DNA from: Telopea speciosissima
Taxonomy: Eukaryota > Streptophyta > Magnoliopsida > Proteales > Proteaceae
Reading direction: 5' to 3'
NCBI RefSeq assembly: GCF_018873765.1
Contig: NC_057922.1
Location: 17,993,563-18,057,562, forward strand
Length of the DNA stretch: 64,000 bases
The position numbers and the translations under genes are program-made. A model generated the notes under the pieces. The model made no database searches. It worked only from the letters and a program-made list of their open reading frames with translations, and was not told the DNA's origin. Every line of letters begins with the position of its first letter. Within the stretch, counting starts at the first letter, position 1. Of this stretch, positions 11,150-21,929 are shown in pieces.

Positions 11150-12286
11150 CTTAGTTAGTAAGTACGCGTATAATACGCGTATTATACGCGTACCCAAATT
11201 TTTGAACGCATAATACTCCCGTCCCCGCACTTTCCCGTATTTTTATAAAAAAACGCGTTTTTTAATCGATCGCGTATTATACTCGTATAATTCGGGTATT
11301 ATACGTTTTATACTTTTTAAATTTTACTCTAATGTTTTAAAAAAAAAAAAAAAAAAAAAAAACCCCCAAAGATTAGAATTTTTCACAATTTCACTTTCTC
11401 TTCTTTTGTGATTTGCGTTTTCACTCCAAAGTCCAACCTAGAAGGCAACAGCGGCGCAGCCCCTCCATCTCCGTTCAACACTGCTATCGTCAAAGCTTCA
11501 ACGGCAACAACATCGGCGGCAGCGTGGCGACGGCAAGCATGACGGCAGAAGGCGACAGCGTGGCGGCAGCAGGCGGCAGAGGCGATGGCGCAGCGGCGGC
11601 AGCGGCGGCGTTTCTCCTTGTTTATTTCTTCTTCCATTGTTGTTCTTCGGAAGAACTTCTTCCACTGTGGTTAGTATCCCTTTCTCTATTTCGTATTGTT
11701 TGCTAATCAAACGAAAAATCACAAGTTCCAACTGCATCTCCATGGAAAATAGAAACGGGAAACCTTTTTTATTTTCGTTTCTCACCCCAATCCACGTTCA
11801 CCTATCCTCTGTTTCACTCTTATCTACAAGGATTAATTAATTTGGTAAACAGCAAGTTTCCTATTTTTTCCCTATTCTCATTTGTAGTTAATCACATAAT
11901 TTTTCCTTTTTTTTTAGCTTCAGTTGTTGTGTTCTCGTTTTAAGATGCCTTGCAGGTCTCCTTATTTCTGTTTTATTCTTATTCTCATTGTCTGAAATTG
12001 GAATTTTGTGGAAATCTAACCTCAACTTCACTTTTGGTTGAAAATTCTCACATTTTCCACTATGGTTCAACCAAAAAAAAAAAAACCTTCTCCACTATGG
12101 GGTGTGGGTCTCTCTCGTTTAGAGATTACTTTATTGATATTTTGATATTTTAAGTGCTAATCTTAGAGATGTAATATAAGATATTATATTATTGTGTTTA
12201 TTTTAGTTTATAAAATCATGATATTATTTTGTTTATTAGGTGGTTCCGTTCCCGTTCAATTGCCGTTCCCGAACTTACTAACTAAG
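11150..12286. mobile_element. Nonautonomous hAT-like element, 1137 bp, with 8-bp TSD
   Basis: The ends are inverted copies CTTAGTTAGTAAGT (11150-11163 and, inverted, 12273-12286). They are flanked by a perfect 8-bp direct repeat GTACTAAT (11142-11149 and 12287-12294). Short TIRs with an 8-bp duplication point to a hAT-type transposase. The interior has a palindromic left subterminal region rich in CGCGTATTATACG motifs, a long A tract (about 11338-11362) and a GC-rich triplet-repeat section (about 11440-11620) that is open in several frames. No transposase is encoded. Confidence 0.78.
11162..11193. repeat. 32-bp perfect palindrome
   Basis: The stretch from GTACGCGTATAATACG to its exact inverse is self-complementary over all 32 bases. 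It lies 12 bp inside the left end of the hAT-like element. Related CGCGTATTATAC motifs recur to about 11310, as expected for subterminal transposase-binding repeats. Confidence 0.85.
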
Positions 12287-12294
12287 GTACTAAT

Positions 12295-13497
12295 GCTATA
12301 GCTATTTCCTCCACCATACATGACACACCTCTATATGCCCATATCCCAACCCAAGACCCAAATCCAAACCCGAGAGTTCCAAAAGCTTTTGACTTCTTAA
12401 GGAAGATAAGTATATATATATATAAGCCATACTTTATAGTTGTAATAATAGCAAATCTCTCATTAACCCAATCATCACACAAGAAAGACAACCGTTGCGC
12501 CCTACAACTAAAACATCTCTCCTCTAATTCAGACAAGGTCAAACCAAAACCTAAACCCAAGGCCCCCACCACCACCACTTCCACAGGCCCACCCTATACA
12601 AACAGAAGCAGCCGGCACGACCTACACCGTGCGACGCGGTTTACAGTTTATTAATAACCTTAAAACCTCCACAACACAAATTAAACAAAAAAATACCCAG
12701 AAAACCCACTTAGTGGTAGACTTGTTATTCCACTCAAAGTTCTTGAATGAATCTTAAATTCTGAATCTAATCCATTAATATCATTATCTATCTCTCTCCT
12801 CTGTTTTTTTTTTGATAAAGATCTCTCTCCTCTGTCTCTCATCTGTCTTTCACTTTCTAAACTCTTAAAATAGCAAACTCCATTAACGCCACCTTACCCG
12901 TTTTTTGATTATCCCTCCAAATGGTAGGGCTGACAGTAGTTGTAGGAGATGAACCCGGGACTTGACCGATGCGTTGAAGCCTTGAAATCTAAAAAAAAGA
13001 AAAAAAGAAAAAAGGAAAATTTAAAATTTATTAAAAAATAAAAAATTAAAGAAAAAATAACAGAAAAATCTGAGGGAAAAAATCATTCACAAACGTTTGT
13101 TTGTTCATTGGTTCGAAAAGAAAAAGCCACTTCTTGGTTCCATTGCACTTTTTGCTTTCCCGTTAATCAAAACAGCAAAATTTGTACGACCCAGAAAAAA
13201 ATAAACAAAACGCTTGAGTTGAGATACCCAGAGACCCAATTCGCAGAGCAAACGCAGAATGAAATACTGAAACAACATTCAATGCAAGCTGGAAAGAGAG
13301 AGAAGGAAGGGAGAGATTTACAGCAGAGTTTGATTCTTTCATGAACGTTGCATTGTTAGAATCTATCTCTGAATTGGGTTTCCTCCTCTGATGTCGTCCA
13401 CGGCTTTTCTGTGTTCTTCGATGTGGGTGATAGGAGAAGGGATTCTGTGAATGAAATGACGATGTGAGGAGAAGCAGCGAAGTGAGTATTTGTAAGA
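12295..13497 (+). promoter_or_regulatory. Upstream region and presumed 5' UTR of the PIP5K gene
   Basis: This AT-rich stretch ends at the PIP5K start codon. It contains a TATATATATATAAG run near 12412, CT-rich runs (about 12790-12850) of the kind often found in plant 5' leaders, and short upstream ATG frames (for example 13108-13344). The transcription start is not determined. Confidence 0.35.
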
Positions 13498-16400
13498 ATG
13501 AGCAAAGAAGGCGGTGGCGTGACGAAAGCCTGGGAAGCAACGGTTAGGAAGTCACAAGCGGCTGTGAGAAGGCGAGGGACGAGCTTTTTCACAGCAATGT
13601 CAGTAGCCCATGTCGACGACGACGACGGAGGTGATGGCGCCCCCGGCGAGGTCTACCACGCAGAGCGAGTCCTCTCCAATGGCGACTTCTACACAGGCCA
13701 GTGGTTAGAGAACGTCCCTCACGGCCATGGCAAATACTTATGGACCGATGGGTGCATGTACGTTGGCGAATGGTGCAGAGGCAAAACCATGGGCAAGGGC
13801 AAATTCAGTTGGCCTTCAGGGGCTACCTATGAAGGCGAATTCAAGGGCGGTTACATGGATGGTAAAGGCACCTACACGGGCTCAAGCGGTGACACCTATA
13901 GAGGTTCATGGGTCATGAACCTCAAGCATGGCCAAGGCACCAAGCATTACGCCAATGGCGATTACTATGATGGTGAGTGGCGCCGTGGCCAACAAGATGG
14001 GCATGGCAGGTATCAATGGAAGAATGGCAACCATTATATTGGACAGTGGAAGAATGGTGTGATTTATGGCAATGGAACTCTGATTTGGGCTAATGGGAAT
14101 CGATATGATGGGTTTTGGGAAGATAGCTTGCCTAAAGGGAATGGTACTTTTAGGTGGATCGATGGGAGCTTCTATGTGGGTACATGGAGTAAGGACCCGA
14201 AAGAACAGAACGGGACTTATTATCCTTCCGCAGCCTCACCGACCGGGAATTTCGATTGGGATCCTCAGAATGTGTTTTCTGTTGATTTGAGTGATTGTAA
14301 GATTTGTCCTGGTGAGAAGGTTTCGATTTTACCCTCCCAGAAGGTGCTGAATTGGGCTGGAATTGAGGCGGATCTCTTGCAGAAGCAGCCGACATGGAAG
14401 TTAAAAAATGTCGATGCCGGAGGAAAGCCAAGGAGGATGTCCGTCGATGGCAGGATCAATAATGTCGGCGGAGATAAGGGGTTTGATAGGTTCTGTATTT
14501 GGGAATCAGATGGGGACATTACTTGTGATATTATTGATGCAAATCAGATGGGAGGGAGAGAAGTGGAGGATGGGTTGGGGGCTCTCCAGCTTGAAGATAC
14601 AGAGACCTGGGGAACAAAGGTACAGACTCCGAGGTTGCTACCCAGGGAAATGAAGAAGCAGGGTCAGACAATTTCTAAGGGGCATAAGAATTATGAGCTC
14701 ATGCTCAATCTGCAGTTGGGGATCAGGTATTAACTGATCCAGTAACCCTTTTTTTTTCTGTCCTTTTCAGAGAAACCTCTGTTCCCTGTTCTGTTATTCT
14801 TCTTCTGTTTTTACTCACCCTTTTGTTTTAATTTTTATTTATTTTGTTATATTGTATGCTTTGATTTCTGTTGTCTTTCTGTTTTTCGTTTGTTTTAGGA
14901 CTGTTTTGGGCCTATAATATTTTTAAAGAGGATTTTTAGCGGAGGTTGATGGAATAGCTGAAACCCATCATCAATAAGATTTCCTTTCTTATATGCTGAC
15001 CAAATGGTTCAGTTTGTTTGCGGAATATAATCCTGTGGCCTGCGGGTTGTGGAAGACCTAGTGCGAACAGTAGAGGAAAGACTTGGAACTATTCAGTCAA
15101 TTCATTCCCCTGTTTCCAAACTCAATGATTGAATACATGCCATCAGTCTGATGTCCTTTTTCTTTTCTTTGAATCATGAAATCATCAATTACTGGATAAA
15201 ATTACATACTATGAATTTCTATTGTTCTCTTTTATTTTCCTTCCCCATGTTGTTTTCTTCCTTCATGTTGGCATTGGAAGTATTCGTTGCTCTTGTTCCC
15301 TTGTTCACATATATGAGACAAGTCATTGGAATGCCTTATCTGATCCTTCCGCCATTTCCCTTGTTTTCTCTCATTTGCTAATCAAAGGGAATAGTGCTTT
15401 CACTAGTAGAATGTTTTGGTTTTTTCACTTCATCGGCTTTTGGAAAAGATTGTAATCATTCTACTGTTAATGGAACAGTTTCTGTTTATATTCTTAGTCC
15501 TCCTTATTATGGATACAATATCACAAGAACTAACAAGGGTGGCTATAATTTCTTTAAGCTGCTAGTAATATGTTTAGATCAATACAGTCCAGAACTTTAT
15601 ATGACAGAAATTTTGGAGGTTTTCCTGCATCACCAGCCTCCCATCTATTAATTTGGTTTTAGTTCTGAGAAAATTTGATAATTTTCAGCATTTCTGCTCT
15701 TTGACATAATATCTTGAGATCAAAATTCTATCTCCTGATGCCAAGTTTTTAACCTGCTAATAGGTAAAAACAATTTTATTACTTATCACATCTCCACCAT
15801 TCAAGTGGTACTCCAGTTTTCAGGCTGTTCCAATCCCAAGTTCTTGCTAGGAGTTGGTTAAGTCGAGATTCTTCTGAGACGTCCTTCCTTGCGTTGTCAC
15901 TTTAGTAACCAGAGCTGCTTGTAGACTTTATGTAGAGCCCAGCCATACCACATAGCTTGACAGCAGATAAGGCAGATGGAAAGTCACTGGAGGACCAACC
16001 ACTTTAACAAGTTTGAAGGATTTACCATTTTCATTTTGAAGCTTTTTTTTTTTTGGGGGGGGGGGGGTGGAGAAATATACTTGAAGAGGAATTCAAAAAT
16101 TTTTCATTTTCGTTCTCAGATCCTCTAATGATCCTATTTGTTTATATCTGATGCCTCTGCTTGCTTTCTCATTTGATCACTCTCTGTATAACATGTAATG
16201 TGATTGAACAGGCATTCCGTGGGAAAACCTGCACCAGCTACATCCCTTGATCTGAAAGCTTCAGCATTTGACCCCAAGGAAAAAGTCTGGACAAAGTTCC
16301 CTACTGAGGGAAGCAAACAGACGCCGCCACACCAATCTTGTGAATTCAAATGGAAGGATTATTGTCCTTTGGTTTTCCGGTAGGCCCGGACATTTATATT

Positions 16401-18004
16401 TCTTGTTGGAACTACTTGATCATCATTTAAATGTGGAGACTTGAGGTTGATGTTCTTGCCATTAATTATTAAAGTATTTATAATAATTTGTGCTCAGGAC
16501 TCTGCGAAAGTTGTTTAAGGTGGATGCAGCTGATTATATGCTATCTATATGTGGAAATGATGCACTCCGGGAGCTTTCATCTCCTGGTAAAAGTGGAAGC
16601 TTCTTTTATTTGACCAATGATGACCGTTACATGATAAAGACAATGAAGAAGTCAGAAGTAAAGGTGTGCTCTCCATTTTGTGGCTTATTTCTTGCTTCAA
16701 ACCAAGAATGATAAGCACTGAACTGAGACTGCTGTTTCATTTACTGTTATGATACAGGTACTTCTAAGGATGCTTCCAGCCTACTATAATCATTTTCGGG
16801 CTTTTGAAAATACTTTAGTTACCAAATTTTTTGGTTTGCATTGTGTAAAATTAACTGGGGCTACTCAGAAGAAGGTAAGAACATGGATAAGAAATCCTGG
16901 CTTTGAGTCTAGTTCTTTTTCTGAGATTTGGAATTTCCTGCTGCTAACATCTTGTAAACATATAAATGGCTATTGAACCAGGTTCGCTTTGTTATAATGG
17001 GAAATCTTTTCTGTTCTGAGTACCCCATTCACAGGCGCTTTGACTTGAAAGGGTCGTCCCATGGCCGTATAACAGATAAACCTGAAGCAGAGATTGATGC
17101 AAATACAACTCTCAAGGACCTGGATCTTAACTTTATATTTCGACTGCAGAAAGCATGGTACCAAGAACTTCACAGGTGAATTCAGGATCACGTGACCTCT
17201 ACGATCCCTTAATATTTCGTGATTCAATGGTTATTTTTTTTTCCATATATTTTTTTCTTTTGCCTTAAAACTCTGCTCATTGCAGGCAAGTGGATCGGGA
17301 CTGTGAGTTTCTTGAACAGGAAAGGATTATGGATTACAGTCTCTTGGTGGGCCTTCACTTCAGAGATACAACATCATACACTAGGGACCAAGCAAATGAG
17401 GGTCGTCTCTCTGGAGTTCGAACCCCTACTGGTTATTTTCTATCCCATGCAATATCAGTGTCCTAAATCTCAGTTCAATCTTCTGCTCAACAGAGGATAA
17501 ACTTTTTAACCTTTTCTTACAGGTAATGGTGACACTGATGGTGAGTCTGCAGTTCCCCGTCTTTCGAGAGTAGACATGGATCAGCTTCTCCTTGATCCCA
17601 GCCGGTACAATTTATTTACATAGGACCTTTATTTAGTCCAAACCTTTTTTTCCTCTTCTTTGGGGTGTACTCGTTTTAATTTTCTCCTTACAAACACTAT
17701 GTTTATATTGAGTCCTGTCAGGTGGGCAACCATCAGATTGGGTTTGAACATGCCAGCAAGGGTTGAACAGACTAAAAGAAGTGATTTTGAAACTCTGGTT
17801 GGAGAGCCAACAGGAGAGTTCTATGATGTGATCTTGTACTTTGGTATCATCGACATACTACAAGACTATGATATCAGCAAGAAGCTTGAGCATGCATACA
17901 AATCCTTCCAGTATGATCCAACCTCAATATCAGCTGTTGATCCACGACTATATTCAAAACGCTTCCGTGATTTTATATTCAAAATATTCACAGAAGATAC
18001 TTGA
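13498..18004 (+). CDS. PIP5K9: Phosphatidylinositol-4-phosphate 5-kinase, PIP5K9-like (MORN + kinase)
   Basis: Eight exons join in frame: 13498-14726, 16212-16379, 16498-16663, 16758-16874, 16982-17175, 17286-17431, 17523-17604, 17722-18004. They total 2385 nt, or 794 aa, with GT-AG introns throughout. The enzyme phosphorylates PI4P to PI(4,5)P2, the membrane signal for trafficking, cytoskeleton and phospholipase C. Residues about 58-240 form a series of eight MORN repeats (pattern Y-G-W--G--G-G), typical of plant type B PIP5Ks. The kinase region carries [20 protein letters not shown] (ATP-binding lysine), [25 protein letters not shown] (catalytic aspartate), [11 protein letters not shown] and the activation-loop stretch [13 protein letters not shown]. 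All key motifs are present. The spacing and the extra N-terminal acidic segment (VDDDDGGDG) favour the PIP5K9 subgroup. The first ATG (13498) was chosen; the next in-frame ATG at 13597 is a possible alternative. I see no break. Confidence 0.95.
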
Positions 18005-18700
18005 AGAGTCGGCTTAAAGCAGCTTGCAAACTTTGCATATGTATTGATTCGGTGCCTCATTTTACCAGCCGGGGCATGCCAAGTGCTTGTGCTTGAGGGT
18101 CAATGTATAGTCAGTCTTATTGGCAATGCGCTCACCGCCCAAAAGGTTGCCATTGTGGCCATTGACATGGCCCTTGGAGGATCAGTTGTGGCTGCCAGAG
18201 TTGCATGCTGGATAATTTGTCATTGCTTCTGTCCATCACTCCCTCTATATTATTCTGGTATGTAGTATGTTTTGGTAAAGGTATAGACTAACTTCATAAC
18301 CTGGAAATGTGCAAGTCAATTCAAATTGTAAATGAATATCCCTGAGGGTAAACTTGTACCGGGAGGAATTCTTTTTGTACCAAATTTTTTGTTTTGGTCT
18401 CAGAAGATGTAGAGGAGTCTCTGGGATTTTGCACTCAATAAAAATGTACAGAGGAGAATTGGAATTGAACTCTTTCTTTTTGCCACTGCAACCATGTATT
18501 TCTCTTTGTTGAAGTGTTTTCTGGATCAAAATCAACCAGTAGTTGTTGACAAAATCAATTGGTGATGAATTGTATGGCTTCATGCCTGATAGTGGTGAAT
18601 TGATGAGGATAGAGGAAATTTGGTCATAGCTCATGTATGATTGTAAAATTACATCTGTAGACGATATCTATGGTATTATTCCACCCCTACGCAGTCTGAT
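18005..18700 (+). other. Presumed 3' UTR and 3' flank of PIP5K
   Basis: Non-repetitive sequence follows the stop codon. A polyadenylation-like CAATAAAAA lies near 18436. No coding potential was recognised. Confidence 0.45.
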
Positions 18701-18860
18701 GGCTGGGGAAATTTTCAAGGGTGAACATTCAAAATTTCAACTACTTCAAGAACACCCCCCTCCCCCCCTTTACCTGTGAATAAGTCTGAACTGCAAATTG
18801 GAAAATTAATGGTGTCAAGAATGGATTTGACATGGTTACATTTAGATGGGAATTCAACAA

Positions 18861-18905
18861 GGGGTGGGGTGGGGTGGGACGGGGTGGGACGGGGTGGGGT
18901 GAGGG
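18861..18905 (+). other. G-rich tract, potential G-quadruplex
   Basis: The plus strand has repeats of GGGGT and GGGAC with at least seven runs of three or four G separated by one or two bases. This satisfies the standard G3+ N1-7 quadruplex pattern many times over. It lies about 860 bp downstream of the PIP5K stop. Confidence 0.75.
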
Positions 18906-21900
18906 ATTTGAATGCTTGTGCAGGATGTAGAAAATCAATATTGAGCAGGTATTAAATTGCTTGATTCCATTCTCTGGGAAAGTGAATGACTTTCCTATCC
19001 ATGAAAGGTATATAGGCAGAAGGATGGAATTTGATTGCAGAGTTCATTGAAGGTCAACTCATGGAGAAAGTGAATGTTCATTGAATGTGGAGTGTGGACT
19101 GGAATTGACTGCAGTTGAAGAAGAAAAAGAGGCAATCAGAAGGACGGCTAAGCAGAAGACAGTAAGGTACCCAAAAGTGCTTTAGAAGTGAAACAATCAA
19201 TCAATGTGCATGAAAAAACAGACACACACACAGACAGAGAGAGTGTTCATTCATTAACTACATATTGCCCATAATTGTACTGAGAATCGTGGATGGAGAT
19301 TCGCAAGTTCGGTGTTCGTTCGAAAGAGGGACTGAATGAATGACACCATAACAAAAAATGGAAGGCAAGATGGGTCTCTACTTTTCTCCATCCATTTCTT
19401 TTATCTGCAAATCTCTGTAGTACCATGGAACCATTAATGCCAGGACCCCACACACACACATACCAACACAGAGAGAGAGATGGGCTATGAGCCTGAGGGG
19501 CTAATGGCCCTAATGGGTATATATCATTATTACATATAGAGAGGAAAGCACAATGGACTGGGGGGTAATCAATGAAAGAGAAACTAATGGCTGTAAGGGT
19601 AATGCTGTCTGCCCATACTGGTTTTTGAAAACTGAGTAGTAGGGTTCTCAGCTTTTGGTTGTGGGGCCTTGTGGCCATGGTTGATCATGGAGTTGACTAG
19701 ACATACCCAGAACAAACTGGCACCTAGCTCCACGTTAGGGGCCGTTGCTGCAACCTAGGGGTCTCAAAATATGGTCCGCATCGTTAGGCAGGACCTAGTT
19801 AGCAAAAGCGCATTTCAAAAGAGTTTTTTCTGTTTTAACTTTTAAATGTGTATCTGTTTTTTTTTTCTTCAATCTTAAACATCTTTTACATACGGGCAAA
19901 AAACGGCAAACGATACGCTTTAAACGCATTTAAAACAGGTTTCTGTGTTTTTTTAGACCTTAGATTTGTTGAACATTAGTTTACTTAATTGATCATATAT
20001 CTGTCTCCTGAATTTTGATCGATCTCGTTCATTCACCGGCATAAAGATGATTTGAAGGATTACATTTCTCATGATATCACCTTCAAATCAAGATCAATAT
20101 AATGATCTAGAAATTGAACTACAAACTAATGTATCTACTAAAAAAAGTTTCTAAAGTGATGGTTCTTATTTATCAAAAAAACAAAAAAAAAGTGATGGTT
20201 CCTAACTCCAATTAAACATGCATCAATTCATGATTATGTTGGGTGTATTGGCAACACCATAATCAAGCCACATTAACTTTGAACATTATGACATATGAAT
20301 TGAGAATTAATAATGGATGATATTAGATGACATAACTTACAATGAGTTGTGGAATATATATATATAGATAAATTTTGGATGTTATAGTTGTTTTGAGCAT
20401 TAGAAACATGTATTTCAAATAGAAATTCCTCGATTTATGTGAGAATAGACTGAATAGTGTCATTTTTTTGAAAGATAAATGTTTAAAACTCGTTTCATTC
20501 GTTTTTCGTTTTTTATCATCCTTTGTTTTCTTGACCATTTTATTTGACCATCTATCTGCAAATTTTTACAATTTAAAACATAGTACCACCGATTTCCAAT
20601 TTTTCTTTTTTATTCCCGTTTTTGCTAACTATGAACCGGATTGGCCTCTACCAAAACAGCATAGCCCGCTTAGCCTTAATATGAACTGAACCGATTACAC
20701 TAGATCCATGTATGACCTATGAGGGCTGATTAGTTAAACAGTGTTGTCATGGAATAGGCGTATAGAGTCTTAAAGTGGTGGGGACCAAAAAGACCCGATT
20801 AGGACCCACCAATTGACACCCTAGTGCAACTTCTCTCACTCTATAGTCTCTATACCGAGTAGAAGTGGAACCAAATACGTGATCGGCTTCAACCGAATCC
20901 GAATATGAATCCGAATCCAATCTAAAATGAATTGGAAATTGCAATTGACTAGACAGAGTCCTTGGTTATGGAATCGGGAAGAAAAAGGTAAATATTGTCA
21001 CATATTTTTTTATTTTTAATTTTTTTTAAAAAAATTCAAAAACCCTATAGATCTAGCTGCAAGAGGTGAGTAATTGATAAAATATTTTTTTACTAATTAA
21101 TAGAAAAGAAAAAATGAAAATAGAAAAAATAAAATAATAAAAACAAAAAGAATATTCATGGCTAATTCGAATTGGCCGATTCAATGACCTATCATGGTGT
21201 TCTAAGTTCTAACATTCGTGCAGATGATCCCATCTCTGGTTTAGATGATAATGGGAAACCACTACTCTGGAAATTTAAGTGATATGATCTTTGGATTACT
21301 ACTTTATTTTACACACATCTGCATAGCTTTTCTGATCCTTAAAATCTAAGTTAATATATCAACATCCATTAACAAAGATTTCAAAGAAGTGGATTTTTTA
21401 AATGAATTTATGAAATAAATAATAATAATAAATAGGGAGAGGGTTGAGACCATTTTTGGTTTCAAAGTGGAAAGGTTTTGGTAATCAAATTTTAATTATG
21501 GTCTACTTTAAACATTGGAATAAAGAGGTTTTTGAAAATTTATTTCATTTAAAAGATTCACTAGCTTTCTAAACAGTATTATGAATTTTTATTTTATTTT
21601 TTTGATGAAAGTGTAATCATACAAATCGCACACCAATCCCAAAAGGTTAACCGCCGAATTACAGTACCATGAATTGGAAGGGAAAGAACCTCTATCTCTG
21701 ATGATGCAGCTAAGCTATCTGAGATTTCCAATACCCTCCATTGGCTACTTGAGGCTGAAAAACTTTTTTTATTCTAGAAATCAATCAAGGCACCTCTATA
21801 TTGATGATGATGATGATGGGATTGTAACACTTAGTATTACCATACCATTTCTAAAATGAGACTAAGAAATAATTCAAGCAACTGTCTCAAAGATGAAACT

Positions 21901-21929
21901 GGTATATTGGTTTCGGATATACCATCCAT
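18906..21929. other. Intergenic, no gene recognised
   Basis: AT-rich DNA with short CA/GA microsatellites (about 19220-19240 and 19452-19480), a TATATATATATAG run near 20356 and a GATGATGATGATG run near 21803. The minus-strand frame 19247-19678 (143 aa) is open but has no family features and biased composition, so it is not called a gene. Confidence 0.4.

Noticed and set aside
11383-11785. Alanine/arginine-rich open frames in several phases
   Set aside because: They arise from a GC-rich triplet-repeat tract in the hAT-like element, open in several frames at once, which is typical of low-complexity DNA.
16046-16070. T-run next to G-run in PIP5K intron 1 as a regulatory motif
   Set aside because: Simple homopolymer runs are common in plant introns and prone to sequencing error; no further evidence.
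19247-19678. Minus-strand open frame of 143 codons downstream of PIP5K
   Set aside because: No family motif, composition follows the local AT/CA/GA repeats, and no splice or UTR context supports a gene.
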